From Gallionella sp. (lineage in GTDB: Bacteria; Pseudomonadota; Gammaproteobacteria; Burkholderiales; Gallionellaceae), in the NCBI GenBank assembly GCA_029850565.1, contig JARCRR010000072.1, positions 1 through 10,219 on the forward strand: 10,219 nt of DNA, given 5' to 3'. Each line of letters begins with the position of its first letter. Position 1 is the first letter of the stretch. The position numbers were made by a program, and so were the translations under genes. Below the pieces are notes generated by a model. It worked only from the letters and a program-made list of their open reading frames with translations. It ran no database searches and was not told the origin of the DNA. Below, piece after piece: positions 1 to 6,600 of the stretch.

Positions 1-244
1 GCAGCGTGCCAACACGCAGACCATCGCGACACCGAACGGCAGCGTGCTGATCGAAGGCGTGGGCAATCTGGTGAGCCGCACGGCCAAGTGCTGCAACCCG
101 ACCAGAGCGGACGACATCATCGGTTATGTCACGCGCGACCGCGGCATCACCATCCATCGTCGCGATTGCCCCTTCATGCAGCGCGTGCCGGAAGAGCGCG
201 AAGACCGATTGCTCGAAGCAAGATGGTCAACCAAAAGCGATTGA
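1..244 (+). CDS. relA: RelA-type (p)ppGpp synthetase, C-terminal fragment, ACT domain absent
   Basis: The reading frame is already open at base 2 and stops at 242-244, so only the last 80 codons of a gene starting upstream are visible. They encode the conserved-cysteine/zinc-finger domain of long RelA/SpoT proteins: a paired Cys (bases 89-94) in AKCCNP, then DDIIGYVT, and HRRDC. The wording (IIGYVT, GITIHRRDC, and a tail ending in EARW) is closer to RelA than to SpoT. RelA makes (p)ppGpp from GTP or GDP plus ATP on stalled ribosomes, and this domain belongs to its regulatory, ribosome-contacting half. In typical RelA an ACT domain of about 75-80 residues follows the A-x-W motif. Here the frame ends four codons after W-S, and the next gene starts 44 bases later, leaving no room for an ACT domain in any frame. 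The N-terminal catalytic part is outside the window, so activity cannot be judged. Confidence 0.78.
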   Translation, partial: QRANTQTIATPNGSVLIEGVGNLVSRTAKCCNPTRADDIIGYVTRDRGITIHRRDCPFMQRVPEEREDRLLEARWSTKSD

Positions 245-288
245 TGGCGTAAGCTATCCGCCCGGTTTCACAAAGGTAACCGACACCC

Positions 289-1173
289 ATGCAAGCCATC
301 ATCAGCGCCACCGATCTGGTCAAACAATACCCCGGCGTGCGTGCCGTGGATGGCATCAACCTGTCCATCCCGCAGGGCATCTGCTTCGGACTGCTCGGCC
401 CCAACGGGGCGGGCAAGACCACGACCATCGAGATGCTGGAAGGCATCCACCAACCCACGAGCGGAACGGTACATTACAAAGGCGAACCGCTGGGTGCGCG
501 TTACCGCGAAGAAGTGGGCATCCAGTTCCAGCACACCGCGCTGCAAGAATTCTTGACGGTGCGCGAGACCTTGCAGTTCTTCGAGCGGCTCTATCACGAG
601 ACCTTGCCCATCGCCGAGGTCATAACCCTGTGTTCGCTCACCGACATCCTCGACCGCGACACGCGCAAACTTTCCGGCGGACAACGTCAGCGTCTGCTGC
701 TTTCGCTGGCGCTCATCAACGACCCCGATCTCATCTTCCTGGATGAGCCTACGACCGGGCTCGACCCGCAAGCGCGGCGCAACTTCTGGGACTTGGTGAA
801 GCTGGTGAAGTCACGCAACAAGACCATCGTGCTCACCACGCATTACATGGAAGAGGCCTATGCGCTGTGTGACGAGATCGCCATCATGGACAAGGGGCGC
901 ATCGTGTCGCAGGGCACGCCGGCGCAATTGCTGACCGAGCACTTCGGCGATGTGGTGTTGCAGATACCGGGGGAGGACGCTGGCGGCAAGCTGATGGAGA
1001 TGAACATAGGCGCAGTGCCCGCAGGCGAGTTGTTCGAGATCAAGACCAACCGCCTGCACCACACCCTGCAACTGTTGATGGACAACGGCATCAATCTGGA
1101 CAGGCTGCGCATCCGCGCATGGACGCTGGAGGATCTGTTCATCAACGTCACCGGAAAGGACGTTAAACCATGA
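289..1173 (+). CDS. ABC-2 type exporter, ATP-binding subunit
   Basis: A 294-residue nucleotide-binding subunit of an ABC exporter, acting on the inner face of the cytoplasmic membrane. All motifs are present: Walker A GPNGAGKTT (37-45), Q-loop Gln81 in QFQHT, signature LSGGQ (128-132), Walker B LIFLDE (148-153), D-loop GLDP (157-160) and switch His185 in TTHYMEEA. About 80 C-terminal residues after the ABC core are typical of DrrA/NodI/YadG-like subunits. The ATG at 289 has only a weak, distant AAAGG (272-276) and lies 44 bases after the relA-type stop, so read-through from that gene is likely. Its stop overlaps the permease start by 4 bases (ATGA), which indicates coupled translation and a two-subunit complex. 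The substrate is unknown: this family includes drug, polysaccharide and lipid exporters, and the sequence does not discriminate. Confidence 0.93.
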   Translation: MQAIISATDLVKQYPGVRAVDGINLSIPQGICFGLLGPNGAGKTTTIEMLEGIHQPTSGTVHYKGEPLGARYREEVGIQFQHTALQEFLTVRETLQFFERLYHETLPIAEVITLCSLTDILDRDTRKLSGGQRQRLLLSLALINDPDLIFLDEPTTGLDPQARRNFWDLVKLVKSRNKTIVLTTHYMEEAYALCDEIAIMDKGRIVSQGTPAQLLTEHFGDVVLQIPGEDAGGKLMEMNIGAVPAGELFEIKTNRLHHTLQLLMDNGINLDRLRIRAWTLEDLFINVTGKDVKP

Positions 1174-2177
1174 AGAAATTCCTCGCTGTCCTGCACGCCC
1201 GCAACATGGAATTCCTGCGCGACCGTTCCGCGCTGGTGTGGAACCTCGCCATGCCGTTCATGCTGGTGTTCGGACTTGCGTTCACCTTCTCCGGTGGCAA
1301 CAAAGACATATACAAGATCGGCGTCGTGGGCGGCATCGGGCATCTCGCGCAAACCGCACCCAAATTGCCGACGACGCAGCACCTGCAGTTCATCCCCTAC
1401 GACGACCTCGATATCGCCATCAACAAGGTGAAGCATCACCAGATGGACATGCTCATCGACGTGAGCGCAGCGCCCAAGTATTGGGTCAACACCAGCTCGC
1501 CCAACGGCTATCTGCTGGAGCGCATCATCTGGGGCGTGGGGGCAGACAAGTTCGAGCGCCAAGCGGTGGAAGGCGCGGAGATACGTTACGTGGATTGGTT
1601 CCTGCCCGGCATCCTCGGCATGAACATGATGTTCGCCTGCCTGTTCGGTGTGGGCTTCGTCATCGTGCGTTACCGCAAGAACGGATTCCTGAAACGGCTC
1701 AAAGCCACACCGCTGGGCGCGTTCCAGTTCCTCTTCGCGCAACTCATCTCGCGCCTGTTGCTGGTCGTGGTCATCACCACCATCGTTTATGCGGGCTGCA
1801 ACATCTTCATCGAATTCAATATGCAGGGTTCGTATTGGGTGCTGCTCTTGGTCACCACTTTGGGTGCGATGAGCATGATCTCCATCGGTCTGCTGATCGC
1901 CGCACATACCGCCAGCGAAGAACTGGCCGGCGGCATGTTGAACATCGTGACCTGGCCGATGATGCTGTTGTCGGGTGCATGGTTCTCATTGGAAGGCGCG
2001 CAACCGTGGGTGCAGAACATCGCGCAACTCTTCCCCCTCACCCATATGGTCTCATCCGCCCGCGCCATCATGAACGAAGGCGCGACGCTGGCTCAAGTGA
2101 TGCCGGATGTCTGGGTGCTCGCCCTCACCAGCGCGGTGTTCCTTGTCATCGGGGCATTCGTATTCAAATGGGAATAG
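1170..2177 (+). CDS. ABC-2 type exporter, permease subunit
   Basis: A 335-residue integral membrane subunit, partner of the ATPase encoded immediately upstream with a 4-base overlap. A first hydrophobic segment (about 22-41) is followed by a soluble, probably periplasmic domain of about 100 residues (42-141). A cluster of about five further membrane segments follows (about 145-166, 188-209, 222-245, 255-275 and 314-333). The cytoplasmic loop RLKATPLG (176-183) and the LLSGAWFSLEG stretch (267-276) before the last loop are characteristic of ABC2_membrane proteins of the YadH/NodJ/DrrB kind. Length and topology are normal and nothing is broken. The gene ends 10 bases from the stop of the convergent minus-strand dehydrogenase gene, with no visible terminator hairpin between them. 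Confidence 0.9.
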   Translation: MKKFLAVLHARNMEFLRDRSALVWNLAMPFMLVFGLAFTFSGGNKDIYKIGVVGGIGHLAQTAPKLPTTQHLQFIPYDDLDIAINKVKHHQMDMLIDVSAAPKYWVNTSSPNGYLLERIIWGVGADKFERQAVEGAEIRYVDWFLPGILGMNMMFACLFGVGFVIVRYRKNGFLKRLKATPLGAFQFLFAQLISRLLLVVVITTIVYAGCNIFIEFNMQGSYWVLLLVTTLGAMSMISIGLLIAAHTASEELAGGMLNIVTWPMMLLSGAWFSLEGAQPWVQNIAQLFPLTHMVSSARAIMNEGATLAQVMPDVWVLALTSAVFLVIGAFVFKWE

Positions 2178-2187
2178 CCGTCGGCCC

Positions 2188-3105
2188 TCAGATTGGGCAA
2201 CTCTCCATCCCGCGCAGATAGTCCAGATACTCCCCTACCCGCTCGTGTAGCGTTTCCGGCGCGGTGACGATGTCGCGAGAAAGTTTGAACAGCGGATAGG
2301 CGCGCCAATCGAACACGCCGAACTTCTCCACCATCTTCAAGGTGTGCACCCCTTCGCCCGAGATGTCGCTCCACTCGCCGCGCGCCAGCTTGCAGCCAAG
2401 TTCGTGGTGATGTGAGTCCGCGCTCGTCGCCGTCGTCATCAGATCGCCCAATCCTGCGTAGCTGTAAGGCGTATGTGCCTGTCCGCCGAACGACTGCACG
2501 ATGCCGCTCAACTCCGCGATGGCCGTCACCATCAGATGACCGCGCATGTTGTCGCCCAGTTTCAACTCATCCGCCACGCCGAACAGGATGGCGTACACGT
2601 TCTTCAGAATCACCGACCAGCTCCTGCCGTGCATGTCGCTCGCCTGCTGGCACACCAGCGTGCTGCCGCGGAACAGGCTGTGCATCACCTCGAAATCCGC
2701 CGCGTCGGACAACACCGCATCGGCAAAGGCATGGCGGCCTGCACGTATCTCCTCCGAAATCATCGGGCCGTAGATCACGCCGTAGTGATGTTTGCCACCG
2801 AGTGTGTGCTCGAACACTTGCGCCGCCGTGCGTCCCGATTCATCCAGCCCTTTCGCGATGGAAAGGCACACACTGCCCGCAGGAAGATGAGGTTCGATGC
2901 GGCTGGCAATCTCGTGGTGCGGATTCACCGGCAGGCAGAACAGGACCACCTGCGCCTCGGCGACTTCCTCCTCCAGCGTCGTATGGCTGCCTTTCACCAC
3001 CGTGCCGATGTTCCAGATGCGCACATCGTGCCGCGTCGCCAGCAGGTACTCCATGGCATGCCCCATCTCGCCATAGCCCAGTATCAGAACTCGAAGCTTC
3101 GTCAT
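2188..3105 (-). CDS. GpsA-like NAD(P)-dependent glycerol-3-phosphate dehydrogenase homologue
   Basis: A 305-residue cytoplasmic oxidoreductase resembling GpsA, which reduces dihydroxyacetone phosphate to sn-glycerol-3-phosphate for phospholipid synthesis. The N-terminus carries a Rossmann motif GYGEMG (10-15), followed by KGLD (85-88), the GPMISEEI segment (113-120; GPSFAxEV in GpsA), LKNVYAI with the presumed catalytic Lys168, a GDNMRG segment (184-189) and AGLGDL (217-222). It differs from standard GpsA: it is about 25-30 residues shorter, and the glycine motif lacks the usual Trp (GxGxWG). It may therefore be a paralogue with another substrate. The ATG at 3105 lies 4 bases after the stop of the hydrolase gene, so the two form an operon. 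That junction has no obvious Shine-Dalgarno sequence, which suggests coupling. Confidence 0.75.
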   Translation of the reverse strand: MTKLRVLILGYGEMGHAMEYLLATRHDVRIWNIGTVVKGSHTTLEEEVAEAQVVLFCLPVNPHHEIASRIEPHLPAGSVCLSIAKGLDESGRTAAQVFEHTLGGKHHYGVIYGPMISEEIRAGRHAFADAVLSDAADFEVMHSLFRGSTLVCQQASDMHGRSWSVILKNVYAILFGVADELKLGDNMRGHLMVTAIAELSGIVQSFGGQAHTPYSYAGLGDLMTTATSADSHHHELGCKLARGEWSDISGEGVHTLKMVEKFGVFDWRAYPLFKLSRDIVTAPETLHERVGEYLDYLRGMESCPI

Positions 3106-3109
3106 GGGA

Positions 3110-3898
3110 TTATTTCAACACTTCAGCAAGGAAGCTCTGCAACTGCATCCATGAATCCTTGTCCGCCTCTGCGTTGTAGGCGATGGGCATGTTGAACTTC
3201 TTGCCCAGCTCATCCGCATCCGGATTGCTGAAGCTGTGCATCGCGCCGGGATATGCCACCACCTTGTAGTTCACACCGGCCTTCTCCATCTCCTGCTTGA
3301 AGCCTTCCACCTGTGCGGCGGGGATCATCTTGTCGTCCGCGCCGGTGAACACGCGCACCTGCGCTTTCACCTTGCCCGCCTGTGCCGGGGCATCCGTAGC
3401 GAGTCCACCGTGGAAGCTCGCCACGCCTTTCAGCTTTTCGCCCGCGCGCGCCATGTTCAATACCGTCGATCCGCCGAAGCAATAACCGATAGCGGCCAGC
3501 TTGTGTGCATCCACATTGCGTTGCTTGCGCAACACCTTCATCGCCGCCTCGAAGCGAGCCTTCGCCAGCGGCTTGTTCCTAGATACCTCGCCGGCGAACT
3601 TGCCCGCGTCATCCGGATGCAGCGCCTGCTTGCCGTCGCCGTACATATCCACTGCCAATGCCACATAGCCCAACTCCGCCAGCATGTTGGCGCGTTTGCG
3701 CGCGTAGGCGTTGTGCCCCCACCACTCATGCACCACCAGCACCGCAGGGCGTTTGCCCTTCACCGCATCGTCGTAGGCGATCCAGCCTTTCAGCGTCGTG
3801 CCGTCGGCGGAGTAAGTCACCTCCTTGCCTTGCACGGCAGCGAACGCAGTAGCAGTGGTCAGACAGAATATGGCGAGGGAGAGAAACAGTTTTTTCAT
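3110..3898 (-). CDS. Secreted dienelactone hydrolase family protein
   Basis: A 262-residue alpha/beta hydrolase of the dienelactone hydrolase family. Family members hydrolyse enol-lactones and other esters with a Cys-Asp-His triad. Here the triad appears as Cys140 in GYCFGG, Asp189 in GADDKMIP and His221 in AMHSF. HEWWGHN (57-63) and VDMYGDG (83-89) are also family hallmarks. The ATG at 3898 was chosen over longer in-frame starts because it has a good GGAGG (3904-3908) five bases upstream. It also begins a classic signal peptide: MKK, a hydrophobic core, then ATAFA ending at residue 20. Export to the periplasm is therefore likely. It is the first gene of an operon with the GpsA-like gene and is divergent from the coiled-coil gene at 4036. 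No aromatic-degradation genes are nearby, so the substrate is unknown. Confidence 0.88.
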   Translation of the reverse strand: MKKLFLSLAIFCLTTATAFAAVQGKEVTYSADGTTLKGWIAYDDAVKGKRPAVLVVHEWWGHNAYARKRANMLAELGYVALAVDMYGDGKQALHPDDAGKFAGEVSRNKPLAKARFEAAMKVLRKQRNVDAHKLAAIGYCFGGSTVLNMARAGEKLKGVASFHGGLATDAPAQAGKVKAQVRVFTGADDKMIPAAQVEGFKQEMEKAGVNYKVVAYPGAMHSFSNPDADELGKKFNMPIAYNAEADKDSWMQLQSFLAEVLK

Positions 3899-3903
3899 GG
3901 TAG

Positions 3904-3908
3904 CCTCC
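3904..3908 (-). promoter_or_regulatory. Shine-Dalgarno site fixing the hydrolase start
   Basis: Read on the minus strand this is GGAGG, followed by five bases and the ATG at 3898. It favours the start that gives an N-terminal signal peptide over an upstream in-frame start at 4021. Confidence 0.75.
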
Positions 3909-3967
3909 GTAACGGGTGGGTCAGGATGCGATGATAATTCGAACGGAGCCGATTGGCGCAGAACAGA

Positions 3968-3996
3968 TTGTGATGCTCCCTGTATCCACTTACACT
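3968..3996 (+). promoter_or_regulatory. Candidate sigma70-type promoter for the coiled-coil gene
   Basis: TTGTGA (3968-3973) and TACACT (3991-3996) are each 4/6 matches to the -35 and -10 consensus, with an ideal 17-base spacer. Transcription would begin near 4003, leaving a leader of about 33 bases before the ATG at 4036. That supports the short start over the upstream in-frame start at 3916. Confidence 0.4.
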
Positions 3997-4035
3997 TTAC
4001 ACACACCAAGTCTAAATTCACGAGACACAGACATC

Positions 4036-4563
4036 ATGGAAAAAACCGTAAAGATCAGCGCCTATTCCGCCCCGACCAAGAACGATAGCGCGCAAGACAA
4101 GCCGGTGAAGGATCGCGCCACCGCGCTTGAACTGGAACATAAGCAAGCGCAGATTGCGGAAGAACGGAACAAGGCGCTCGAATTGCTCAAGAACATCACC
4201 CTGCTGCGCGAGAACCTCAAGCAGGAACAGGCCAGATCGGCCGAGCTTGAAAGCACGATAAACAAACTGGCCGGGCTGGAAGAGAACCGCTTCGCCAAGT
4301 TCAACGCACAGTTCGAAGAAGAAAAGAAGAAGTCTCTCGAACACATGCGCACCATCGAGCAACTGCGCGCGAGCCTTCAGCAGGAACAAGCCAAGACGGC
4401 TGAGTTGGCTATGAGCTCGTCCGAACTGGCAGCCAAAGCGCAAGAGATCGCCGCATTGGAAACAAAGATCGCTACGCTGGAAACAAAGGTCAAAGACCTA
4501 TCGGGCGTCATCAGCAAGATATCCAGCATCGCCGAGGCAGCAAAGGCCGCCAACGGCAATTGA
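4036..4563 (+). CDS. Coiled-coil protein of unknown function with internal 53-residue repeat
   Basis: 175 residues with almost no aromatic residues and no Cys. It is rich in Glu, Lys, Gln, Ala and Leu with heptad-like spacing from about residue 28 to 165, so a long alpha-helical coiled coil is expected. There is no signal peptide or membrane segment, so it is probably cytosolic. Residues 46-71 and 99-124 are copies of one unit. For example, LKQEQARSAEL (61-71) matches LQQEQAKTAEL (114-124), giving a period of exactly 53 residues (159 bases). A short third echo, ALETKIATLETKV, lies at 140-152. The ATG at 4036 was chosen because the promoter candidate (3968-3996) leaves a short leader and the coding character begins there; the ribosome site is weak. 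I do not recognise a named family. A structural or scaffold role would be a guess. Confidence 0.72.
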   Translation: MEKTVKISAYSAPTKNDSAQDKPVKDRATALELEHKQAQIAEERNKALELLKNITLLRENLKQEQARSAELESTINKLAGLEENRFAKFNAQFEEEKKKSLEHMRTIEQLRASLQQEQAKTAELAMSSSELAAKAQEIAALETKIATLETKVKDLSGVISKISSIAEAAKAANGN

Positions 4564-4620
4564 TCCATACCTACTTGGGCGGGCTGAAAACAGACACCTT
4601 CATCCCTGGTACAGACGGAT

Positions 4621-5046
4621 CTATGTTTTCTCTTGCGCTATCTGCTCGGCCAGGATCTTGCACAGGTGGTCGTTGGGCGGCTCCAGCGCATAGCGTGCCA
4701 CTGCATTGAGCAATTCCTGGATCTCTGCCAATGTGAAGTTCGCCATCAGACGATTCGCCATATCCGTGTCGAGAGGCAGCAAGCGCGCCTGACCGTCCGG
4801 CAACTTGAAACCGAAACCTGCGAGCCGGTGCAGATCGCCCTCGGCAAGGCTCATGCCCTCCTGCTCCTGCTCCAGACTCTCGTAAAAGTCCTCTATCTCA
4901 TCGGCCAGCTCTTCCGGCAGATCTTCGGGGATGGCCACCACCATGCCCATCGGGTCGTCGGACACGGTGCAAGGCACACCGCGCTGTTCGGCATGCGCGA
5001 CGAATTTGTCGCGCAATATCGCCTCGAAAAAGATGTACTCGATCAT
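4621..5046 (-). CDS. Conserved hypothetical protein, acidic, 141 residues
   Basis: I recognise no named domain. From the ATG at 5046 the protein begins MIEYIFFEAILRDKF and contains GVPCTVSDDPMGMVVAIPEDL (23-43, not a known catalytic motif). An acidic stretch of Glu and Asp follows (43-64), then a helical C-terminus (106-140). Nothing predicts secretion or membrane insertion. A longer in-frame start at 5133 exists, but the extra 29 residues look non-coding. No strong Shine-Dalgarno sequence precedes 5046, so the start is less certain than the gene. It converges on the coiled-coil gene across 57 bases with no evident hairpin. It lies downstream of the HMA-like gene on the same strand, but the terminator at 5153-5176 probably separates them, so it should have its own promoter. 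Confidence 0.72.
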   Translation of the reverse strand: MIEYIFFEAILRDKFVAHAEQRGVPCTVSDDPMGMVVAIPEDLPEELADEIEDFYESLEQEQEGMSLAEGDLHRLAGFGFKLPDGQARLLPLDTDMANRLMANFTLAEIQELLNAVARYALEPPNDHLCKILAEQIAQEKT

Positions 5047-5152
5047 GGTATTCAGGGCACAAGTTGAAGGTGCGGCATCTTGCCTTGTGGCGAAGTCGAA
5101 ATCAATCCGACTCCCAACTTGTGTTTTGCGCACAGGCCTGATCCCAAAACAG

Positions 5153-5176
5153 TGAAGCCCGCATTCGCGGGCTTCA
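5153..5176 (-). terminator. Intrinsic terminator after the HMA-like gene, possibly bidirectional
   Basis: TGAAGCCCGC (5153-5162) and GCGGGCTTCA (5167-5176) form a perfect 10-bp stem with a 4-base loop. Read on the minus strand the stem is followed by CTGTTTTG, a short U-rich tract, placing it about 50 bases after the stop of the gene ending at 5229. On the plus strand it is followed by TTTGT, so weak termination that way is possible. Confidence 0.75.
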
Positions 5177-5228
5177 TTTGTACCAAACGCACGTCAGAAC
5201 TGCGTCTTCGGGTTACGTCAGGGAAGCG

Positions 5229-5459
5229 CTACAACCCCACTCTCGATGCGACCGGATCGACCTTGCGCACCATCTGCAGGATGGTCATCCCTGCAATCGC
5301 ATCCGGGTCGTACTTCACCAGTATCGAATGCGGGTGCGGCTTGTGCTCGAATTCAGCACAATCGATGCCGACACGCCCCATCAGTTTTCTTTCCAAATCC
5401 ATTCGCATCTTCACATCCAGTTCCGGGTGCACATGGATCATCATGTCTACAGTGTTCAT
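5229..5459 (-). CDS. Small heavy-metal-associated-like (ferredoxin-like fold) protein lacking CxxC
   Basis: 76 residues whose layout fits the beta-alpha-beta-beta-alpha-beta order of HMA domains: a strand (3-10), a helix (15-28), strands (32-38 and 44-50), then a helix after the DPDAI segment (51-68). The metal-binding loop that would carry CxxC holds HVHPEL (9-14) instead, and only one Cys (34) is present. Canonical copper-chaperone binding is therefore unlikely, although His9, His11 and the His-rich HKPHPH (39-44) could bind something. The ATG at 5459 has a clear AGGAG (5466-5470) six bases upstream, which is why the longer frame from 5510 is rejected. The gene is monocistronic by appearance, with a promoter candidate at 5522-5550 and a terminator at 5153-5176. 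The fold assignment is by eye. Confidence 0.65.
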   Translation of the reverse strand: MNTVDMMIHVHPELDVKMRMDLERKLMGRVGIDCAEFEHKPHPHSILVKYDPDAIAGMTILQMVRKVDPVASRVGL

Positions 5460-5521
5460 GATCGTCTCCTTCACACAGTGAACAACAAGGATAGGCAGAC
5501 TTCGCCGCATCCTCGCGACTT

Positions 5522-5550
5522 ATTCTATGCCTCCGCATCGGCGATAAAAA
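5522..5550 (-). promoter_or_regulatory. Candidate promoter for the HMA-like gene
   Basis: On the minus strand TAGAAT (5527-5522) is a 5/6 match to the -10 box. It lies 17 bases after TTTTTA (5550-5545), a weak 3/6 -35 box. The leader before the ATG at 5459 would be about 55 bases. Confidence 0.35.
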
Positions 5551-5742
5551 TGGGTACGAGCAATAGGGATATCGGTGGAGCAGGCACGCATTTTTGGCCG
5601 CTTAAAGTCGTCATCCGGACTGATATTTTTGCTCAGTGAACGCGGGAAACCGCAGGTCGTCCCTGATTGTTTACGCTTGCTTTCGGTTATGCTGCATCCG
5701 GTATCCCGAACAGAAGATGCAACAATGCGAGGAGCGCAAACG

Positions 5743-5934
5743 ATGAAATATCGGCATTACAAAGGCGGCATCTACGAGATCGTGTGCGAGGCGAAACTGG
5801 AGGCCGACCCGACCATCGCCATGATGGTCTACAAGTCCGAAGAAGGAATCATCTGGACGCGCCCCAAGACCGCCTTCTTCGAGCAGGTGCAATATCAAGG
5901 ACAGAGCGTGCCGCGCTTCGCGGCCATCGCTTAG
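5743..5934 (+). CDS. DUF1653 domain protein
   Basis: 63 residues spanning essentially the whole DUF1653 domain. The start KYRHYKGGIYEI (2-13) is the family signature, followed by MVYKSEEGIIWTRP (28-41) and an end at VPRFAAI, where family members usually have VPRF. No biochemical function is established for the family as far as I know. The ATG at 5743 has GAGGAG (5729-5734) eight bases upstream. An alternative ATG at 5725 would add only six residues and lacks such a site. The gene is followed 32 bases later by the DUF3301 gene on the same strand, so the two may be co-transcribed. A poor promoter-like pair lies upstream (TTGTTT at 5667, TATGCT at 5688, spacing 15). The 283 bases between this gene and the HMA-like gene (5460-5742) hold only these control signals as far as I can see. 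Confidence 0.85.
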   Translation: MKYRHYKGGIYEIVCEAKLEADPTIAMMVYKSEEGIIWTRPKTAFFEQVQYQGQSVPRFAAIA

Positions 5935-5966
5935 GCACAGCACGTCTCAACCAACGGGGAAACAAC

Positions 5967-6284
5967 GTGGACTTCGCGAGTTTGGCCGTACTGATGGTCT
6001 TGGGCGCAGGCGGCTGGTTCTGGCTGCACAGCATCCGCATCCTCGAACTCGCCCGCGAAGCCGGAAGACGCGCCTGCGCCAGAGAAGATCTGCAATTTTT
6101 GGACGACACCGTTGCCAGCACCAGCCTCGCACTGGATCGCGACGCATCGGGTCGCAGGATATTGCGCCGCACCTATCGCTTCGAATTCACCGAGACAGGC
6201 AATAGCCGGAGAGAAGGGGAAATCATCATGCTCGGTGAGCGCGTCGAATCGGTGACGATGGAGCCGTATCAAATTTTGGAGTGA
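5967..6284 (+). CDS. DUF3301 membrane-anchored protein
   Basis: 105 residues starting at GTG 5967, with GGGGA (5956-5960) six bases upstream. An N-terminal hydrophobic segment (about 4-21, ending in GGWFWLHS) anchors it in the inner membrane. The soluble remainder carries the DUF3301 pattern: AREAGRRACAREDLQFLDDTV (34-54), a basic RRILRRTYRFEF stretch (about 69-80) and a short beta-rich end. The family is widespread in proteobacteria and has no assigned function that I know of. It lies 32 bases after the DUF1653 gene, a likely two-gene unit. The in-frame extension upstream to 5667 overlaps the DUF1653 gene and is rejected. Composition is still the GC-rich core type here, just before the shift that begins near 6300. 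Confidence 0.82.
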   Translation: MDFASLAVLMVLGAGGWFWLHSIRILELAREAGRRACAREDLQFLDDTVASTSLALDRDASGRRILRRTYRFEFTETGNSRREGEIIMLGERVESVTMEPYQILE

Positions 6285-6303
6285 ATGAGCAACGCGATTG
6301 TTC

Positions 6304-6315
6304 ATGGTTCACCAT
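6304..6315. promoter_or_regulatory. Small palindrome, candidate operator of the toxin-antitoxin-like module
   Basis: ATGGT and ACCAT flank a TC spacer, a 5-bp inverted repeat overlapping the proposed -35 box (6308-6313). Autorepression at such a site is common for toxin-antitoxin operons, but the repeat is short and could be chance. Confidence 0.3.
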
Positions 6316-6336
6316 AAATCAGTTGCGGCGTATCAT
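6308..6336 (+). promoter_or_regulatory. Candidate sigma70-type promoter of the toxin-antitoxin-like operon
   Basis: TTCACC (6308-6313, 4/6) and TATCAT (6331-6336, 5/6) have an ideal 17-base spacer. Start of transcription near 6343 would leave a leader of about 27 bases carrying the GGAGGG at 6358-6363 before the ATG at 6370. Confidence 0.5.
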
Positions 6337-6369
6337 GCGCACGTTCAATCAAATTGCGGAGGGTTCCAA

Positions 6370-6600
6370 ATGAGGAAACAACGTGAAATCTATACCTCTC
6401 CACTGGATGCACTGGTGGCGGTGAGCAAACAACTCAGCGTGTATGAAAAACAGCGCGGCATGGAATCAGAGACATTCTTTGACCGCTACCAAAAGGGCTT
6501 GATCGACGACGAGATTGAATCGGTAGAGTGGGCCAACGCTTACCAGCACTACGTCGCACTGCATCAACAACTGGAGAGTCAGTTGCGTGTTGCCGCATGA
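6370..6600 (+). CDS. Putative antitoxin partner of the TumE-like toxin
   Basis: A 76-residue, apparently all-helical protein. Its pattern is SPLDAL (10-15), YEKQRGMESETFF (25-37), then a DDEIESVEWANAYQHY segment (46-61). This resembles small proteins of the form YGMxSExFY...EW...Y often found as the first gene of toxin-antitoxin pairs; that resemblance is from memory. I see no helix-turn-helix or ribbon-helix-helix DNA-binding domain. The ATG at 6370 is supported by GGAGGG (6358-6363) six bases upstream and by a promoter candidate at 6308-6336. A longer start at 6298 would lie upstream of that promoter. The 3' end overlaps the next gene by 14 bases, as expected for a coupled antitoxin-toxin pair. 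Its neutralising role is inferred from position only. Confidence 0.68.
   Translation: MRKQREIYTSPLDALVAVSKQLSVYEKQRGMESETFFDRYQKGLIDDEIESVEWANAYQHYVALHQQLESQLRVAA

Noticed and set aside
858..1907. Long minus-strand open frame (about 349 codons) opposite the ABC exporter genes
   Set aside because: Antisense shadow of two clear, motif-bearing ABC genes in GC-rich DNA; its translation is rich in His, Asp and Gln with no recognisable domain.
1238..2221. Plus-strand frame overlapping the permease gene
   Set aside because: Arg/His-rich low-complexity translation in an alternative frame of the permease; no coding character.
2473..3195. Plus-strand open frame opposite the GpsA-like gene
   Set aside because: Antisense shadow; the minus-strand frame has Rossmann and catalytic motifs, whereas this one has none.
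3236..3934. Plus-strand open frame opposite the dienelactone hydrolase
   Set aside because: Antisense to a gene with complete catalytic triad, signal peptide and Shine-Dalgarno sequence.
4018..4443. Minus-strand frames opposite the coiled-coil gene
   Set aside because: Ser/Leu/Phe-rich translations typical of the antisense of Glu/Lys/Ala coiled-coil codons.
5047..5133. Longer start for the 141-residue unknown protein
   Set aside because: The added 29 residues look non-coding and no ribosome site supports 5133; not completely excluded.
6298..6369. Upstream start of the putative antitoxin
   Set aside because: It would lie upstream of the promoter candidate, and the GGAGGG at 6358-6363 points to 6370.
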